In this document: in pieces, positions 27,117-35,670 of the stretch | How the letters are laid out: each line of letters begins with the position of its first letter | Position numbering within the stretch: position 1 is the stretch's first letter | DNA from: Fimbriimonadaceae bacterium | GTDB taxonomy: Bacteria > Armatimonadota > Fimbriimonadia > Fimbriimonadales > Fimbriimonadaceae | Length of the DNA stretch: 64,000 nucleotides | Direction of reading: 5' to 3' | Assembly: GCA_019638775.1 (NCBI GenBank) | Contig: JAHBTD010000001.1 | Location: 992,001-1,056,000, forward strand | The notes under the pieces: generated by a model | Databases searched by the model: none | The model's input: the letters and a program-made list of their open reading frames with translations, nothing else | What the model was told of the DNA's origin: nothing | Position numbers and translations under genes: made by a program

Positions 27117-27593
27117 TTAGTGCATCTCGACGTCGCCATACATCCGCTGTATGTAGTTGATTTGTCCGACGTGATACACGGCGTTCCAGTAGGGAAACAT
27201 CATCAGCTCCCAGAACGTAAACGCTCTTCCTCCGCCGAACGGAAGAAACATGGTTTGCTCCATGTCAGCTTCGGGGAAGCGGTCAATGGCGTCGAGCAGT
27301 TTGGGAAGCCGGTTCAAAGCTTCGGCTTCACACGCGTCGATCGTGGTCCACTGAGCTCGCTCATTGCGCATCTCCTCAAACATTGCCTGATCAAAGTCCG
27401 GCATCTTACGCTCGTTCAGCAACCCGACCGTCCAGATAGGAGACTGGGCGCACTCTTGCAACATCTCCATGGTGCTTCGGGCTGTTTCGGCAGGCTTCCA
27501 ATCTAGCTTGTCGGCTTGGGTTGTCCGCGCCGTGCGAAAAAGCTCCTTGAAGGAGTTTTCGGTAAGACGCACAATGAGGTCCTTGCTCGTCAT
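27117..27593 (-). CDS. DinB-like four-helix protein
   Basis: A 158-residue helical protein that resembles the DinB/YfiT-like metal-binding superfamily. The C-terminal helix has AVYHVGQINYIQR, matching the HxxQ-type metal motif. The other metal histidines of the family are not clear. Relatives include thiol transferases and stress proteins, so the activity is unknown. The TAGTGT box exactly six bases before its ATG suggests a leaderless transcript. Confidence 0.7.
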   Translation of the reverse strand: MTSKDLIVRLTENSFKELFRTARTTQADKLDWKPAETARSTMEMLQECAQSPIWTVGLLNERKMPDFDQAMFEEMRNERAQWTTIDACEAEALNRLPKLLDAIDRFPEADMEQTMFLPFGGGRAFTFWELMMFPYWNAVYHVGQINYIQRMYGDVEMH

Positions 27594-27599
27594 TTCTGG

Positions 27600-27605
27600 A
27601 CACTA
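27600..27605 (-). promoter_or_regulatory. -10 box TAGTGT, leaderless start of the DinB-like gene
   Basis: TAGTGT on the minus strand, then six bases (CCAGAA), then ATG at 27593. The expected transcription start is the A of the start codon. No good -35 is seen. Confidence 0.45.
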
Positions 27606-27636
27606 CCCGAACAATTGCCTTTCGGGAAGTGAATAA

Positions 27637-28611
27637 CTATGCTCTGGTTGCCATCGCCGCTTCGGCGTCCGACTCTAAGGATGCCCGAAGGGTGGCTTTC
27701 GCAATCCGTTGCTTATCGACTTCAAATTCGCCCGTTCCATGGGAGTCGAGCTGAAGAAGCGCTGCGGCAAACAGTTTGGAGAAGGGAGCGCTCACGAGCC
27801 GTCGTCCTCGTCTCGGCACGTCCCCTTTTCGCCACATAATGAGAGGGTTCGTGTTGATCTCGTAGGTCTGGACTTGCCCATCAACAACCGAATAATCCAT
27901 CCGGCCGTATTCGATATTTGCTGCCTGAAAAGACTCCCAAACTGCCTGAGCATGGGGGTTGTCTCGAATGTAGTCAAGCTCCTCACGAGCATTTTCAGGG
28001 CTTCGAACCCCAACACCTTTCACCTGCCATTCCGAGTCGAACGTTAGGATTTGGGGCAGGATTCGATCCCCAACTCGGTGAGCGCCATAGCGACGGAATG
28101 CCCCATCTTTGCCCTTTTCTGCCATGTATTCGACGACGAGAAGGTGATGAATCTCGAAGCCCTCCGCTATGAGCGAAGCCGCACATTCTTCCACTTCGGC
28201 GAAAGTCTGGAGCAGCCCCGATCGAGGGCCTTTGTGATCGTTGTCGGCTCGCAGAAACACAGGAAAACGGATTTCTGGAGTGATCTCATGCAGTCGATAG
28301 GCGCGAAATCGATTCTTGCCCTGCTCACTTAGCTTCTTGAGGAGGCCATGCCGGGTGAGCACCTTGTCGGGCTCATTCATGATCCTTCCGTACGGGCGCA
28401 TCTGCTCGGCATAGGCGGCTGCCATTCGGAGCAGCTCTGGACTCATGCGTTCGTGGTCGCTAAAGATGTAAGTGGCCTTTGGCAAGCGATTTTGCGCGAA
28501 TAGCTCGGCGTAGTTCATCGGGCGAACGACTTGCTGCAGGTGCGGTTGCCACTGCTTCATGAGCGTTTTGAGCGTGTTCGTGAACTTGCCAGTGGCGAAG
28601 TAAAGAATCAT
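27637..28611 (-). CDS. ATP-grasp-like protein of unknown role
   Basis: The 324-residue protein has an ATP-grasp-like layout. The N-terminal part has SDHERMSPELLRMAAAYAEQ and MNEPDKVLTRHGLLKKL. A central lid region (PVFLRADNDHKGPRSGL) follows. The C-terminal metal/ATP motif is RMDYSVVDGQVQTYEINTNP, where the Asp/Glu/Asn pattern would bind two magnesium ions. ATP-grasp enzymes ligate a carboxylate to an amine or thiol. The substrate is unknown, and the neighbours do not help. No SD-like site or -10 box stands out upstream. Confidence 0.7.
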   Translation of the reverse strand: MILYFATGKFTNTLKTLMKQWQPHLQQVVRPMNYAELFAQNRLPKATYIFSDHERMSPELLRMAAAYAEQMRPYGRIMNEPDKVLTRHGLLKKLSEQGKNRFRAYRLHEITPEIRFPVFLRADNDHKGPRSGLLQTFAEVEECAASLIAEGFEIHHLLVVEYMAEKGKDGAFRRYGAHRVGDRILPQILTFDSEWQVKGVGVRSPENAREELDYIRDNPHAQAVWESFQAANIEYGRMDYSVVDGQVQTYEINTNPLIMWRKGDVPRRGRRLVSAPFSKLFAAALLQLDSHGTGEFEVDKQRIAKATLRASLESDAEAAMATRA

Positions 28612-28725
28612 GGATGAATGACGATTTTGCCTCGTTTTGGCTTTTGATCGCCAAAACCCGGTAATCCTGGTTCGCAGCTCCCCAACAAAGCACCCAGTTC
28701 ATTCGCCGAAGTACACCGATCTAAG

Positions 28726-28731
28726 TACAAT
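28726..28731 (+). promoter_or_regulatory. Possible -10 box TACAAT for the menG operon
   Basis: TACAAT in the 176-bp region between divergent genes, 56 bases before the menG ATG. The ATG itself has GAGGAT just upstream, so a leadered transcript is likely. Confidence 0.4.
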
Positions 28732-28787
28732 AGAGCCAACGCTCAACCTCAGCAGGTGGCTAGGGGATCGAGCAAGCCCACGAGGAT

Positions 28788-29513
28788 ATGGCGTCAACAT
28801 CCATGGACAAGGCTCCTTGGCAAACCGAGGGGACAGAAAAGCGAACAGCTGTGCAAGGCATGTTCGCCGAGATCGCGCCGACTTACGATCTGCTGAATTC
28901 GATGATGTCGTTTCGGCGGCACGGGAAGTGGCGCGCCGCTGCCGTGAAGGTTCTTGAGCTGAATCCTGGCGATAAGGCGCTTGACGTTTGCTGCGGAACT
29001 GGCGACTTTTTCTTTCCTCTCACCAAAGCGGTTGGGCCAACAGGAGTGGTTGCAGGCGTGGACTTCTGCCAGCCGATGCTTTTGGTCGCCCAAAAGAAAC
29101 TTCATCACCCCAGTCTGTCGCTTGGGGATGCGGGGCAATTGCCGGTGGCAAGTGCGGTTTTTGATGCTGTCACGGTGGGTTGGGGCCTTCGCAATGTCCC
29201 GGATATTAGGCTTGCCTTGAAAGAGATTTATCGGGTGCTCAAACCTGGTGGAAGGTTTGTCACCCTGGATATGGCCAAGCCGAAAAACGTTGTCGTGCGC
29301 AAGGTTTCGCTTTGGACCACGAATACAATCCTTCCCCGATTAGGGTCGATTTTCGGCAAGACGAAGGCTTATACTTACCTGCCCAAGAGCACAGCAAAAT
29401 TCGTCGAACGCGACGAAATGCGGGCGCTCATGGAGGAAGCGGGCTTTTTGGACGTCCAACATAAGGATTTCATGTTTGGCAACATCTGTATGCACTGGGG
29501 GGTGAAGGCGTGA
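28788..29513 (+). CDS. menG: Demethylmenaquinone methyltransferase (UbiE/MenG)
   Basis: The 241-residue SAM-dependent methyltransferase does the last step of menaquinone synthesis. It has the SAM-binding motif DVCCGTGDFFFPL, then GVDFCQPML. The UbiE signatures YDLLNSMMSFRRHGKWR and GWGLRNVPDI are also present. It is followed with a four-base overlap by a polyprenyl diphosphate synthase gene, which would supply the menaquinone side chain. Both facts favour menaquinone over ubiquinone. Confidence 0.95.
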   Translation: MASTSMDKAPWQTEGTEKRTAVQGMFAEIAPTYDLLNSMMSFRRHGKWRAAAVKVLELNPGDKALDVCCGTGDFFFPLTKAVGPTGVVAGVDFCQPMLLVAQKKLHHPSLSLGDAGQLPVASAVFDAVTVGWGLRNVPDIRLALKEIYRVLKPGGRFVTLDMAKPKNVVVRKVSLWTTNTILPRLGSIFGKTKAYTYLPKSTAKFVERDEMRALMEEAGFLDVQHKDFMFGNICMHWGVKA

Positions 29514-30517
29514 GCGTCGGCGCTTTCTCTTCGGCATCAAGCGTTAACAAGGCGCTGGTAGCCCGCGTTGCGCGGGAAGTGGATGAAGTTGAGCACGTCC
29601 TTGAGCAACAGGTCGGCTCGCAAGTCAAGCTTGTCCGAGATGTCGCTTCGCATACCCTGCGGGCAGGAGGAAAGCGGCTAAGGCCAGCATTGGTGGCCCT
29701 GGCTGCCTCCGCAACCGGGCTTGAATACGATCCCGCCCGAGCGCATCTCTTGGGGGCTTGTATGGAACTGATCCATATGGCCACGCTCATCCACGACGAC
29801 GTGATCGACCACGCCGATACCCGTCGGGGCGTGCGAACGGCTGCGGCAGTTTTTGGAAATACTGCGGCGATCCTCTCTGGCGATGTGATGCTCTCGAAGG
29901 CAATGGCCATCCTTGCCGAAGACGGGGATATTGAGATCATCCGCACCGTGTCCAAGTCGGTTGTTGACCTGGCCGAGGGCGAAGTCGCCGAGCTTGAGGT
30001 CCGGGGTGTTTTCGACCTCACGAAAGAAAAGCATTACGAAATCCTCCACCTGAAGACGGCGACCTTTATTCAAACTTGCTGCCGGGTTGGCGCGATGCTG
30101 GCGGGAGCTGATAAGCCCACATGCGAGGCCCTGAGCGAGTATGGCTACCGGATCGGATTGGCTTTCCAACTAGCTGACGATCTGCTGGACTACCGGGGCG
30201 ATCATGCGGTCACCGGCAAGGCCGTCGCCACCGATTTTCAAGAGGGCTGCGCGACGATGCCGCTGCTTTGCCTGTTGCCAAAACTAAGCCCTGCAGAGTT
30301 TGAGCAAACCCAAGCAAAGTTCGGCACCGAATGCTCCGAGGACGACATCCGCATGCTTTGCCAGTGGATGGATACACGAGGCGCGTTCGCCGAGGCTGAA
30401 GAGGCGGCTCGACATGAAGTGCGGTTGGCGGAGAAGGCGCTTTGCGATTTGCCCGAATCGGAGGAGTCGGCGATGCTCCAGGTGCTTGCAGAGCTGATCG
30501 TCACCCGACAGGGATGA
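29510..30517 (+). CDS. Long-chain polyprenyl diphosphate synthase (menaquinone side chain)
   Basis: This is a 335-residue all-alpha prenyltransferase. The first aspartate-rich motif is LIHDDVIDHADTRRG and the second is QLADDLLDYRG. It also has the usual GGKRLRPAL near the start. It extends allylic diphosphates with isopentenyl diphosphate. The chain length cannot be read reliably. The coupling to menG (GTGA overlap) points to heptaprenyl, octaprenyl or similar chains for menaquinone. The next gene also overlaps by four bases. Confidence 0.94.
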   Translation: MSVGAFSSASSVNKALVARVAREVDEVEHVLEQQVGSQVKLVRDVASHTLRAGGKRLRPALVALAASATGLEYDPARAHLLGACMELIHMATLIHDDVIDHADTRRGVRTAAAVFGNTAAILSGDVMLSKAMAILAEDGDIEIIRTVSKSVVDLAEGEVAELEVRGVFDLTKEKHYEILHLKTATFIQTCCRVGAMLAGADKPTCEALSEYGYRIGLAFQLADDLLDYRGDHAVTGKAVATDFQEGCATMPLLCLLPKLSPAEFEQTQAKFGTECSEDDIRMLCQWMDTRGAFAEAEEAARHEVRLAEKALCDLPESEESAMLQVLAELIVTRQG

Positions 30518-31263
30518 TCGACCTCTACATTTTCGACCTTGACGGCACCCTTTATCGGGGGCAGGAGGCTGTGCCTCATTCCGTGGAAGTTGTGCGAGCT
30601 TTGCGGACTCGCGGCAAGCAGATTCGCTTTCTCACCAACAACTCAGGCCTTGAACCATCCCGTATTGCCAAAAAGCTAGGGGATCTAGGTTTTGAAGCTG
30701 CCATTGAGGAGGTCTATTCGACGGCGATGGGGGCAGTTTGGAAGCTGCGTGAACTTGGTGCAAGAAGCGTTTATGTCGTTGGCGAACCCGGGCTCCGAGC
30801 AACTTTGGAGAATGGTGGATTTCAGCTTGTGACCGACGAGTCAGGGGCTTGCGATGTCGTCCTTGCCGGTATTTGCCGATCGCTCACCTATGCGCAGATC
30901 AACACCGCACTTCAGTTCATTCGCAATGGCGCTCGATTTGTCGCCACGAATCGGGACGCAACTTATCCGCTTGAGGGCGGGCGATTTGAACCGGGTGCGG
31001 GGGCAACTGTTGCGGCGATTGAAGCTTGCACGGGAGTTGAACCGTTGGTGATCGGAAAGCCGGAACCGTATTTGGTTGAGCGGATTCTTGAGGATGCAGG
31101 CTTGAAAGCGGATCAAGCGTTGGTCGTGGGCGACCGCTACGAGACCGATATCGTCGCGGGAGAGCGGGCTGGGTGCCAAACGCTGTTGGTGCTGACCGGG
31201 GCGACGATGGATGCACCTGAGGGTGTGCCTTCTGCGTTGGACTTGCGGGCGCTGTTGGATTGA
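30514..31263 (+). CDS. HAD-superfamily IIA phosphatase (NagD-like)
   Basis: A 249-residue HAD hydrolase. Motif I is FDLDGTLYRG, motif II is FLTNNSG, the lysine is in GKPEPYLVE and motif III is VGDRYETDIVAG. The cap domain is the type IIA form seen in NagD, AraL and phosphoglycolate phosphatases. It likely removes phosphate from a small metabolite in the cytoplasm. The ATG at 30514 overlaps the prenyl synthase stop (ATGA), making a three-gene operon with menG. Confidence 0.9.
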   Translation: MIDLYIFDLDGTLYRGQEAVPHSVEVVRALRTRGKQIRFLTNNSGLEPSRIAKKLGDLGFEAAIEEVYSTAMGAVWKLRELGARSVYVVGEPGLRATLENGGFQLVTDESGACDVVLAGICRSLTYAQINTALQFIRNGARFVATNRDATYPLEGGRFEPGAGATVAAIEACTGVEPLVIGKPEPYLVERILEDAGLKADQALVVGDRYETDIVAGERAGCQTLLVLTGATMDAPEGVPSALDLRALLD

Positions 31264-31358
31264 GAATAAGGCCTCGCGCTGAGATGCAAGTTCGCAGAGT
31301 CAGTAGGCCGTGCTCTCCTTGCATCATGCTCGGCTTAAGACTTCCAGGTGTTATTCGA

Positions 31359-31388
31359 TTGATCTTAGGCAACGTATAGCGGTAGATT
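31359..31388 (+). promoter_or_regulatory. Promoter with leaderless start for the 225-residue lipoprotein gene
   Basis: TTGATC at 31359-31364, an 18-base spacer, and TAGATT at 31383-31388. Six bases follow and then ATG at 31395, so the transcript should begin at the start codon. Confidence 0.6.
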
Positions 31389-31394
31389 GTGGAC

Positions 31395-32072
31395 ATGAAA
31401 AGCTATCTATCAGTCTTGTTTGCATTGGCGTGTTTCGCGACATTGGCCGGTTGCAATAAGCAAGCAGAACCCCTGAGTTCCGCACCTGCACCCGTAGCCG
31501 AGGCGCACAAACCTCTAGAACTGGAAGGCCCAGGGGGAACGGTGAGCATAGGAGACGACCTTTCAGCTGCACAAAAGGCATTCCCTGCCCCCACAGACGC
31601 CAAAGAATTCGACTCTTCATTGTCCTTTGCAATGATTGCGCCTGAAGGTTGGGCGTGGATGGATGAGGCGAATGAGGTGAGCTTTGAGGCTGCATCAAAG
31701 GATGGCAAAATTGTTGGTCTGGTTGTCACCAAAAGGAAGAAGTCCGATGGAGAGCCCGGAAGCTTTCTCTCTAAGACCGGTGAGCCCACTCGCAAGGCCG
31801 AAGGCAAGACTGCTCAGATGTACGTTTGGGAAAGCGGCGACAACGCCCGCTTTTGGGTCACTGCGAGCGGTGGCTCGGGTATCTTTGACATCGGCTCCAT
31901 GACGATAATCGGGAACAAGGAGGACCTGAAGCTCCTGAACTATCGATCCGATGACCCGGAGAACTTCGTAAAGCAACTTGACCTCGTGGCTGAGCAAATG
32001 AAGGACGGCTCATCGCTTGTCAAGGATGCCGTTGGAGACGCTAAGAAAAAGGCTGACGCAGGCAAGAAATAG
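31395..32072 (+). CDS. Putative lipoprotein of unknown function
   Basis: The 225-residue product has a lipoprotein signal (LFALACFATLAGC), with the modified cysteine at residue 17. A Pro/Ala-rich spacer follows, and then a globular domain from about residue 45 with SFAMIAPEGWAWMDEAN. The last 20 residues are Lys/Ala/Asp-rich. I do not recognise a family. It should be anchored to a membrane facing the periplasm. The promoter geometry places the start at 31395. A GTG two codons earlier lies upstream of the predicted transcript start. Confidence 0.75.
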   Translation: MKSYLSVLFALACFATLAGCNKQAEPLSSAPAPVAEAHKPLELEGPGGTVSIGDDLSAAQKAFPAPTDAKEFDSSLSFAMIAPEGWAWMDEANEVSFEAASKDGKIVGLVVTKRKKSDGEPGSFLSKTGEPTRKAEGKTAQMYVWESGDNARFWVTASGGSGIFDIGSMTIIGNKEDLKLLNYRSDDPENFVKQLDLVAEQMKDGSSLVKDAVGDAKKKADAGKK

Positions 32073-32196
32073 AGTCACTTACGAAACTATAGTGACGTTT
32101 TCAGACGCGTTGCACCGCACGATCACGCGCGTAGGTGCGGTACCCATGGAGAGCCACGTCGCAAGGCCGGCCCCCCACCATTTTCCTGCCTCAAAG

Positions 32197-32202
32197 TACA
32201 AT
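32197..32202 (+). promoter_or_regulatory. -10 box TACAAT for cysS
   Basis: TACAAT, eleven bases before the ATG at 32214, would give a leader of about five bases. The 141-bp gap before cysS also holds two short inverted repeats (32074-32096 and 32114-32141) of unclear meaning. Confidence 0.5.
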
Positions 32203-32213
32203 TCAGCCTCACC

Positions 32214-33710
32214 ATGAAGAAACGTGAATTCAAACTCTACGATACGATGTCCAAGACCACTAAGGCCTTGGCCACCGTCGAGCCGGATCATTTACGTTTC
32301 TATGCCTGTGGACCGACGGTCTACTCCTACGCCCACATAGGCAACTTCCGCAGCTTTCTCACCTCCGACCTGATCGTGCGCACTGCCAAAGCCATCGGCT
32401 GGAGAGTTACCTTCGTCAACAATATCACCGACGTTGGGCACCTCACCGATGACGATTTTGCCGACGCGCAAGGCGAGGACAAGCTAGAGAAGGCGCTCAA
32501 GAGCAAGGAAGGCGAAGACTTTAACAACGTTTGGGAGCTTGCCGAGCGATACACCGAGGCTTTCGAATTGGATTGGAAAAGGCTCAACATGGTTGAGCCC
32601 GATGTCCGCCCGAAAGCCACCCAGCACGTTCGTCAGCAAATCCTTGCCACACAGGCACTGATCGACCGAGGGCATGCCTATGAGACTCCCACGGGAGTCT
32701 ATTACAGCGTGGAGAGTTTCCCCGAGTACGGCAAGCTCAGCGGCAACACCCAGGAGAATTTGAGGCAGGCTGTGCGCGACGTGGTGCAGGACGACAACAA
32801 GCGCGCCCCTGCCGACTTCGCGCTTTGGAAGAAGGACGACCGCCATCTGATGCAGTGGTTCTCCCCTTGGGGCTGGGGCTTCCCGGGCTGGCACATCGAG
32901 TGCTCGGCGATGGCGCGGGAGTATTTGGGCGACACCGTGGACCTCCACAGTGGCGGCGAAGACAACATGTTCCCCCACCACGAATGCGAGATCGCTCAAT
33001 CGGAAGCTCTGACTGGAAAGCCGTTCTGCAAGCATTGGGTGCACACACGATTTTTGCAAGTCAATGGCGAAAAGATGTCTAAATCAACCGGGAATTGGTA
33101 CACCGTTCGCGACTTGGTGCAGGACAAAGGCGCTGACCCCCTGGCGCTCCGGTATGCCCTCATCAGCGTCCCGTACGGCAAGCCATTGAACTTCACCCTC
33201 CAATCCCTCAAGGATGCAACGCTCGCCATTGAGCGGTTTAAGGAGTGCGATAAGATTGCCTCCCAAGCGGCTGAGAAGGGTTCGGGCGGTGCGGATACAG
33301 TTAGCACAGCATTGGACCAGCTTTACGAAGAGACTTTGGATGCAATGTGCGATGATCTGAACACTTCCGTTGCTCTGGCTAAGGCTTACGAAGGCACGAA
33401 GGTGATTCTGCGCGAGCGTGATAACCTATCCAAAGCCTCTGGCAAGAGCGCCCTCGAATTCCTGAATAAGATCAACGCGCTGCTCGGGATAGTCCGGCAC
33501 GAAACGGAGATCGCCGAGGATATCGATTTAGGACCGAAGCTAGCGCTCGATGAGGCTACGATTCTAGCGAAAATCCAGGAGCGGGCCGATGCCAAAAAGA
33601 ACAAGGATTTCGCGAAGGCTGATGCGATCCGAAATGAACTTGTCGAGCAGGGCATTGAGTTGATCGACACGCCAGACGGCACGACTTGGAAAGCAAAGTC
33701 GGGGATTTAG
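32214..33710 (+). CDS. cysS: Cysteinyl-tRNA synthetase
   Basis: The 498-residue class I synthetase attaches cysteine to tRNA-Cys. The first zinc cysteine is in YACGPTVYSYAHIGNFRS, which also holds the HIGH-type HIGN motif. The second zinc site is WHIECSAM plus HHECEIAQSEA. The KMSKS motif is EKMSKSTGNW. The C-terminal anticodon-binding helices follow (DALCDDLN-like, KNKDFAKADAIRN). Length is normal for the family. Confidence 0.97.
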   Translation: MKKREFKLYDTMSKTTKALATVEPDHLRFYACGPTVYSYAHIGNFRSFLTSDLIVRTAKAIGWRVTFVNNITDVGHLTDDDFADAQGEDKLEKALKSKEGEDFNNVWELAERYTEAFELDWKRLNMVEPDVRPKATQHVRQQILATQALIDRGHAYETPTGVYYSVESFPEYGKLSGNTQENLRQAVRDVVQDDNKRAPADFALWKKDDRHLMQWFSPWGWGFPGWHIECSAMAREYLGDTVDLHSGGEDNMFPHHECEIAQSEALTGKPFCKHWVHTRFLQVNGEKMSKSTGNWYTVRDLVQDKGADPLALRYALISVPYGKPLNFTLQSLKDATLAIERFKECDKIASQAAEKGSGGADTVSTALDQLYEETLDAMCDDLNTSVALAKAYEGTKVILRERDNLSKASGKSALEFLNKINALLGIVRHETEIAEDIDLGPKLALDEATILAKIQERADAKKNKDFAKADAIRNELVEQGIELIDTPDGTTWKAKSGI

Positions 33711-33811
33711 CCTCTGGGACCTGCTGGTGCTTTGTGGCTTTGTGAGAAAAATGCTGCACGGCAACGACAAGCCGCTGTCCTCCCGAACGCGATGAGCCAT
33801 CGCCACTCAAA

Positions 33812-33829
33812 GCGCGAATAAATTCGCGC
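33812..33829 (-). terminator. Possible terminator between cysS and the lytic transglycosylase gene
   Basis: GCGCGAA and TTCGCGC form a seven-bp stem with a four-base loop. On the minus strand it is followed by TTTG, a weak tail, 16 bases after the transglycosylase stop. The rest of 33711-33844 shows nothing else. Confidence 0.4.
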
Positions 33830-33844
33830 ACTCCCAAAGAGGGA

Positions 33845-34849
33845 TCACTTTTTGCCGAGGAAGGAGTAGTACAGCCCTACTACTTTCTTGATGTAGTTCT
33901 GAGTTTGCGCGTACGGGGGAACGCCGTTATACTTCCGTACCGCGCCGCTTCCCGCATTGTATGCGGCCAAGGCAAGGACGAGATTTTCAAAGGCGTCTTC
34001 GCTGTTCTTGCCCTGACGGTCGATGTGTCCGCGAATCGTCCTTACGGTCCCGTAAAGGTTCTGGAGCGTGTCGTAAGGGTCGGTGATGCCAAGGCTCTTC
34101 GCCGTGCCTGGCATCAACTGCCCCAGCCCTTGTGCCCCGGCGCTGCTCGTTGCGTTGGGGTTGAACGAACTTTCGACCATCACCATCGCCAAAATCAGTC
34201 GAGCGTCGACTCCGTAACGAATGCTGAACCCAATGATCCCCTGTGCGATCTCATTCGCCTGAGCGTCGGTCAGGCGCTTGTTGCGACCTTTGATGAAGCT
34301 TGCGTAAATCGGTTGAACTTCGCTGGCGGGAAGATTCCAATTCTCGGCGGACTTGTTGATGTCCCCTCGCGAAAGTGTGTTTTTAGGCGGTGGGCGTTTG
34401 GCATCGCGCTTTGCCTTTTCCTCAGCTGCTTTTCTGGCCGCTTCAGCCTCAAGCGCGGCGATTTTGGATTCTGGCGCCAATGAGATCAGCTTGGCTTGCA
34501 GTTCTCCGCCTTCGGCAACCCGTTGGGCATGAACAAGAAGCCTTGCCGGAACCACTCCACCGCCGATCCAGTCGGGCAAGAAGTCGCTTTCAATCTGGAA
34601 GTTCAGGCCATCTGAGCGCTCGACCAGAAGCATATGCTTCGTGTCGATTGAGAAAGTGCCTTTGATCTTGCCTTGAACTTCGATAACGCGCTTGCCAACA
34701 AAAACTTCAAGCGCTTGGATTCCGGCAGCCTGAGTAATGCCGTACTTTTTTCGTTGAGCGAGGTAGTCGGTCAGAGTTTGTCCAGATGCGCTCATCGCGG
34801 CGGCTGCCGCGCTGAGAATCAGGCCCATTCTCCAAATAACCGCTTTCAT
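33845..34849 (-). CDS. Lytic transglycosylase, SLT-domain
   Basis: A 334-residue exported protein with a signal peptide (MGLILSAAAAAMSASG). A small beta-rich domain (about 45-125) and a Lys/Ala/Glu-rich coiled segment (130-155) follow. The C-terminal SLT domain (about 195-334) has MVESSFNPNATSSAGAQGLG, where the glutamate is catalytic, then GLGQLMPGTA and ALAAYNAGSGAV. It would cut the glycan strands of peptidoglycan in the periplasm with 1,6-anhydro ends. It is convergent with cysS, and a tRNA-Ser gene lies upstream. Confidence 0.92.
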   Translation of the reverse strand: MKAVIWRMGLILSAAAAAMSASGQTLTDYLAQRKKYGITQAAGIQALEVFVGKRVIEVQGKIKGTFSIDTKHMLLVERSDGLNFQIESDFLPDWIGGGVVPARLLVHAQRVAEGGELQAKLISLAPESKIAALEAEAARKAAEEKAKRDAKRPPPKNTLSRGDINKSAENWNLPASEVQPIYASFIKGRNKRLTDAQANEIAQGIIGFSIRYGVDARLILAMVMVESSFNPNATSSAGAQGLGQLMPGTAKSLGITDPYDTLQNLYGTVRTIRGHIDRQGKNSEDAFENLVLALAAYNAGSGAVRKYNGVPPYAQTQNYIKKVVGLYYSFLGKK

Positions 34850-34920
34850 ATCCGCTTGTCCGTGTCCATAGTTCAGGACGCTTGGTCTTCGATATTGCGT
34901 TCGGCAAGGGTGAAATCGAC

Positions 34921-35012
34921 TGGCGGAGAGATCGGGATTCGAACCCGAGAGGCGACTTTCGTCACCTACCCACTTAGCAGGCGGGCGCTTTCGTCCACTC
35001 AGCCATCTCTCC
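34921..35012 (-). tRNA. tRNA-Ser(GCT)
   Basis: Read on the minus strand, it folds as a class II tRNA. The acceptor stem is GGAGAGA with TCTCTCC, and the anticodon stem CCCGC/GTGGG has the loop CTGCTAA (anticodon GCT). A long variable arm (GGTGAC with GTCGCC) follows, and the T arm has GGTTCGAATCCC. The G discriminator fits serine. CCA is encoded at 34921-34923. It reads the codons AGC and AGU. Confidence 0.96.
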
Positions 35013-35177
35013 GCTGAGGTTCCACATTATACCAAGCAGATTATCGGCATAAACAGCATAAAGACCGACTGCTGTTTAGGTAGGCAGACAACACCTGGAT
35101 ACCGTCTGCAGTTCGCCGCCGCTACGTGCCTTATTCCGATATGAACCGAACGGCTGGTCTACGAGCCTCTTCTCAAG

Positions 35178-35183
35178 TAATCT
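35178..35183 (+). promoter_or_regulatory. -10 box TAATCT, leaderless start of the GNAT gene
   Basis: TAATCT followed by exactly six bases and GTG at 35190. TGGTCT, 17 bases upstream, is a weak -35. The region 35013-35177 between the tRNA and this box shows nothing else. Confidence 0.45.
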
Positions 35184-35189
35184 CGATAG

Positions 35190-35666
35190 GTGAAAGACGT
35201 CAGGGTCGAGATTGCCGATCTCTCAAAAACCGAGCACCAGCAGGCCGTGCGGGGCCTCACGAATGCCTACGCAAAGGACTCAAATGCGCTGGGACGGTCC
35301 TTGCCCGACGACGTGCTGGAACGCCTTCCCGATGAGATCGCATCCCACCCGGCTGGCGTTGTCTTCCTGGCTTGGTCTGGCGACAAGCCAGTTGGGCAGG
35401 CCACCTGCTTTATCGGGTTTGCGACCTTTTCAGCCAAACGCCTTATCAATGTCCACGACCTTATCGTGCTCGCCGAATGTCGCGGGCAGGGGGTAGGAGA
35501 AAAGCTGTTGCAGGCGGTTGAGGATTACGCACGAGCGAACGGATTTGCGAAGGTTACGCTGGAGGTCGCCGAAGGCAACCCCGCGAAGCGATTGTATTTG
35601 AGATGCGGCTTTGAGGAAGCAGGGACTTTTTGTGCGAAGTACCTGGTCCAGAACCCGTGGGAGTGA
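35190..35666 (+). CDS. GNAT-family N-acetyltransferase
   Basis: A 158-residue GNAT protein. The acetyl-CoA motif A is VLAECRGQGVGEKLLQAVEDYA, preceded by a core strand with INVHDLIV. The C-terminal NPAKRLYLRCGFEEAGTF is typical. It moves an acetyl group from acetyl-CoA to an unknown amine. The GTG start follows from the leaderless promoter. A metallophosphoesterase gene begins four bases after its stop, so they form an operon. Confidence 0.88.
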   Translation: MKDVRVEIADLSKTEHQQAVRGLTNAYAKDSNALGRSLPDDVLERLPDEIASHPAGVVFLAWSGDKPVGQATCFIGFATFSAKRLINVHDLIVLAECRGQGVGEKLLQAVEDYARANGFAKVTLEVAEGNPAKRLYLRCGFEEAGTFCAKYLVQNPWE

Positions 35667-35670
35667 TTCG

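Noticed and set aside
32114-32141. Possible T-box leader upstream of cysS
   Set aside because: ACCGCAC/GTGCGGT can pair, but the T-box sequence is absent and the likely promoter is at 32197, downstream of the hairpin.
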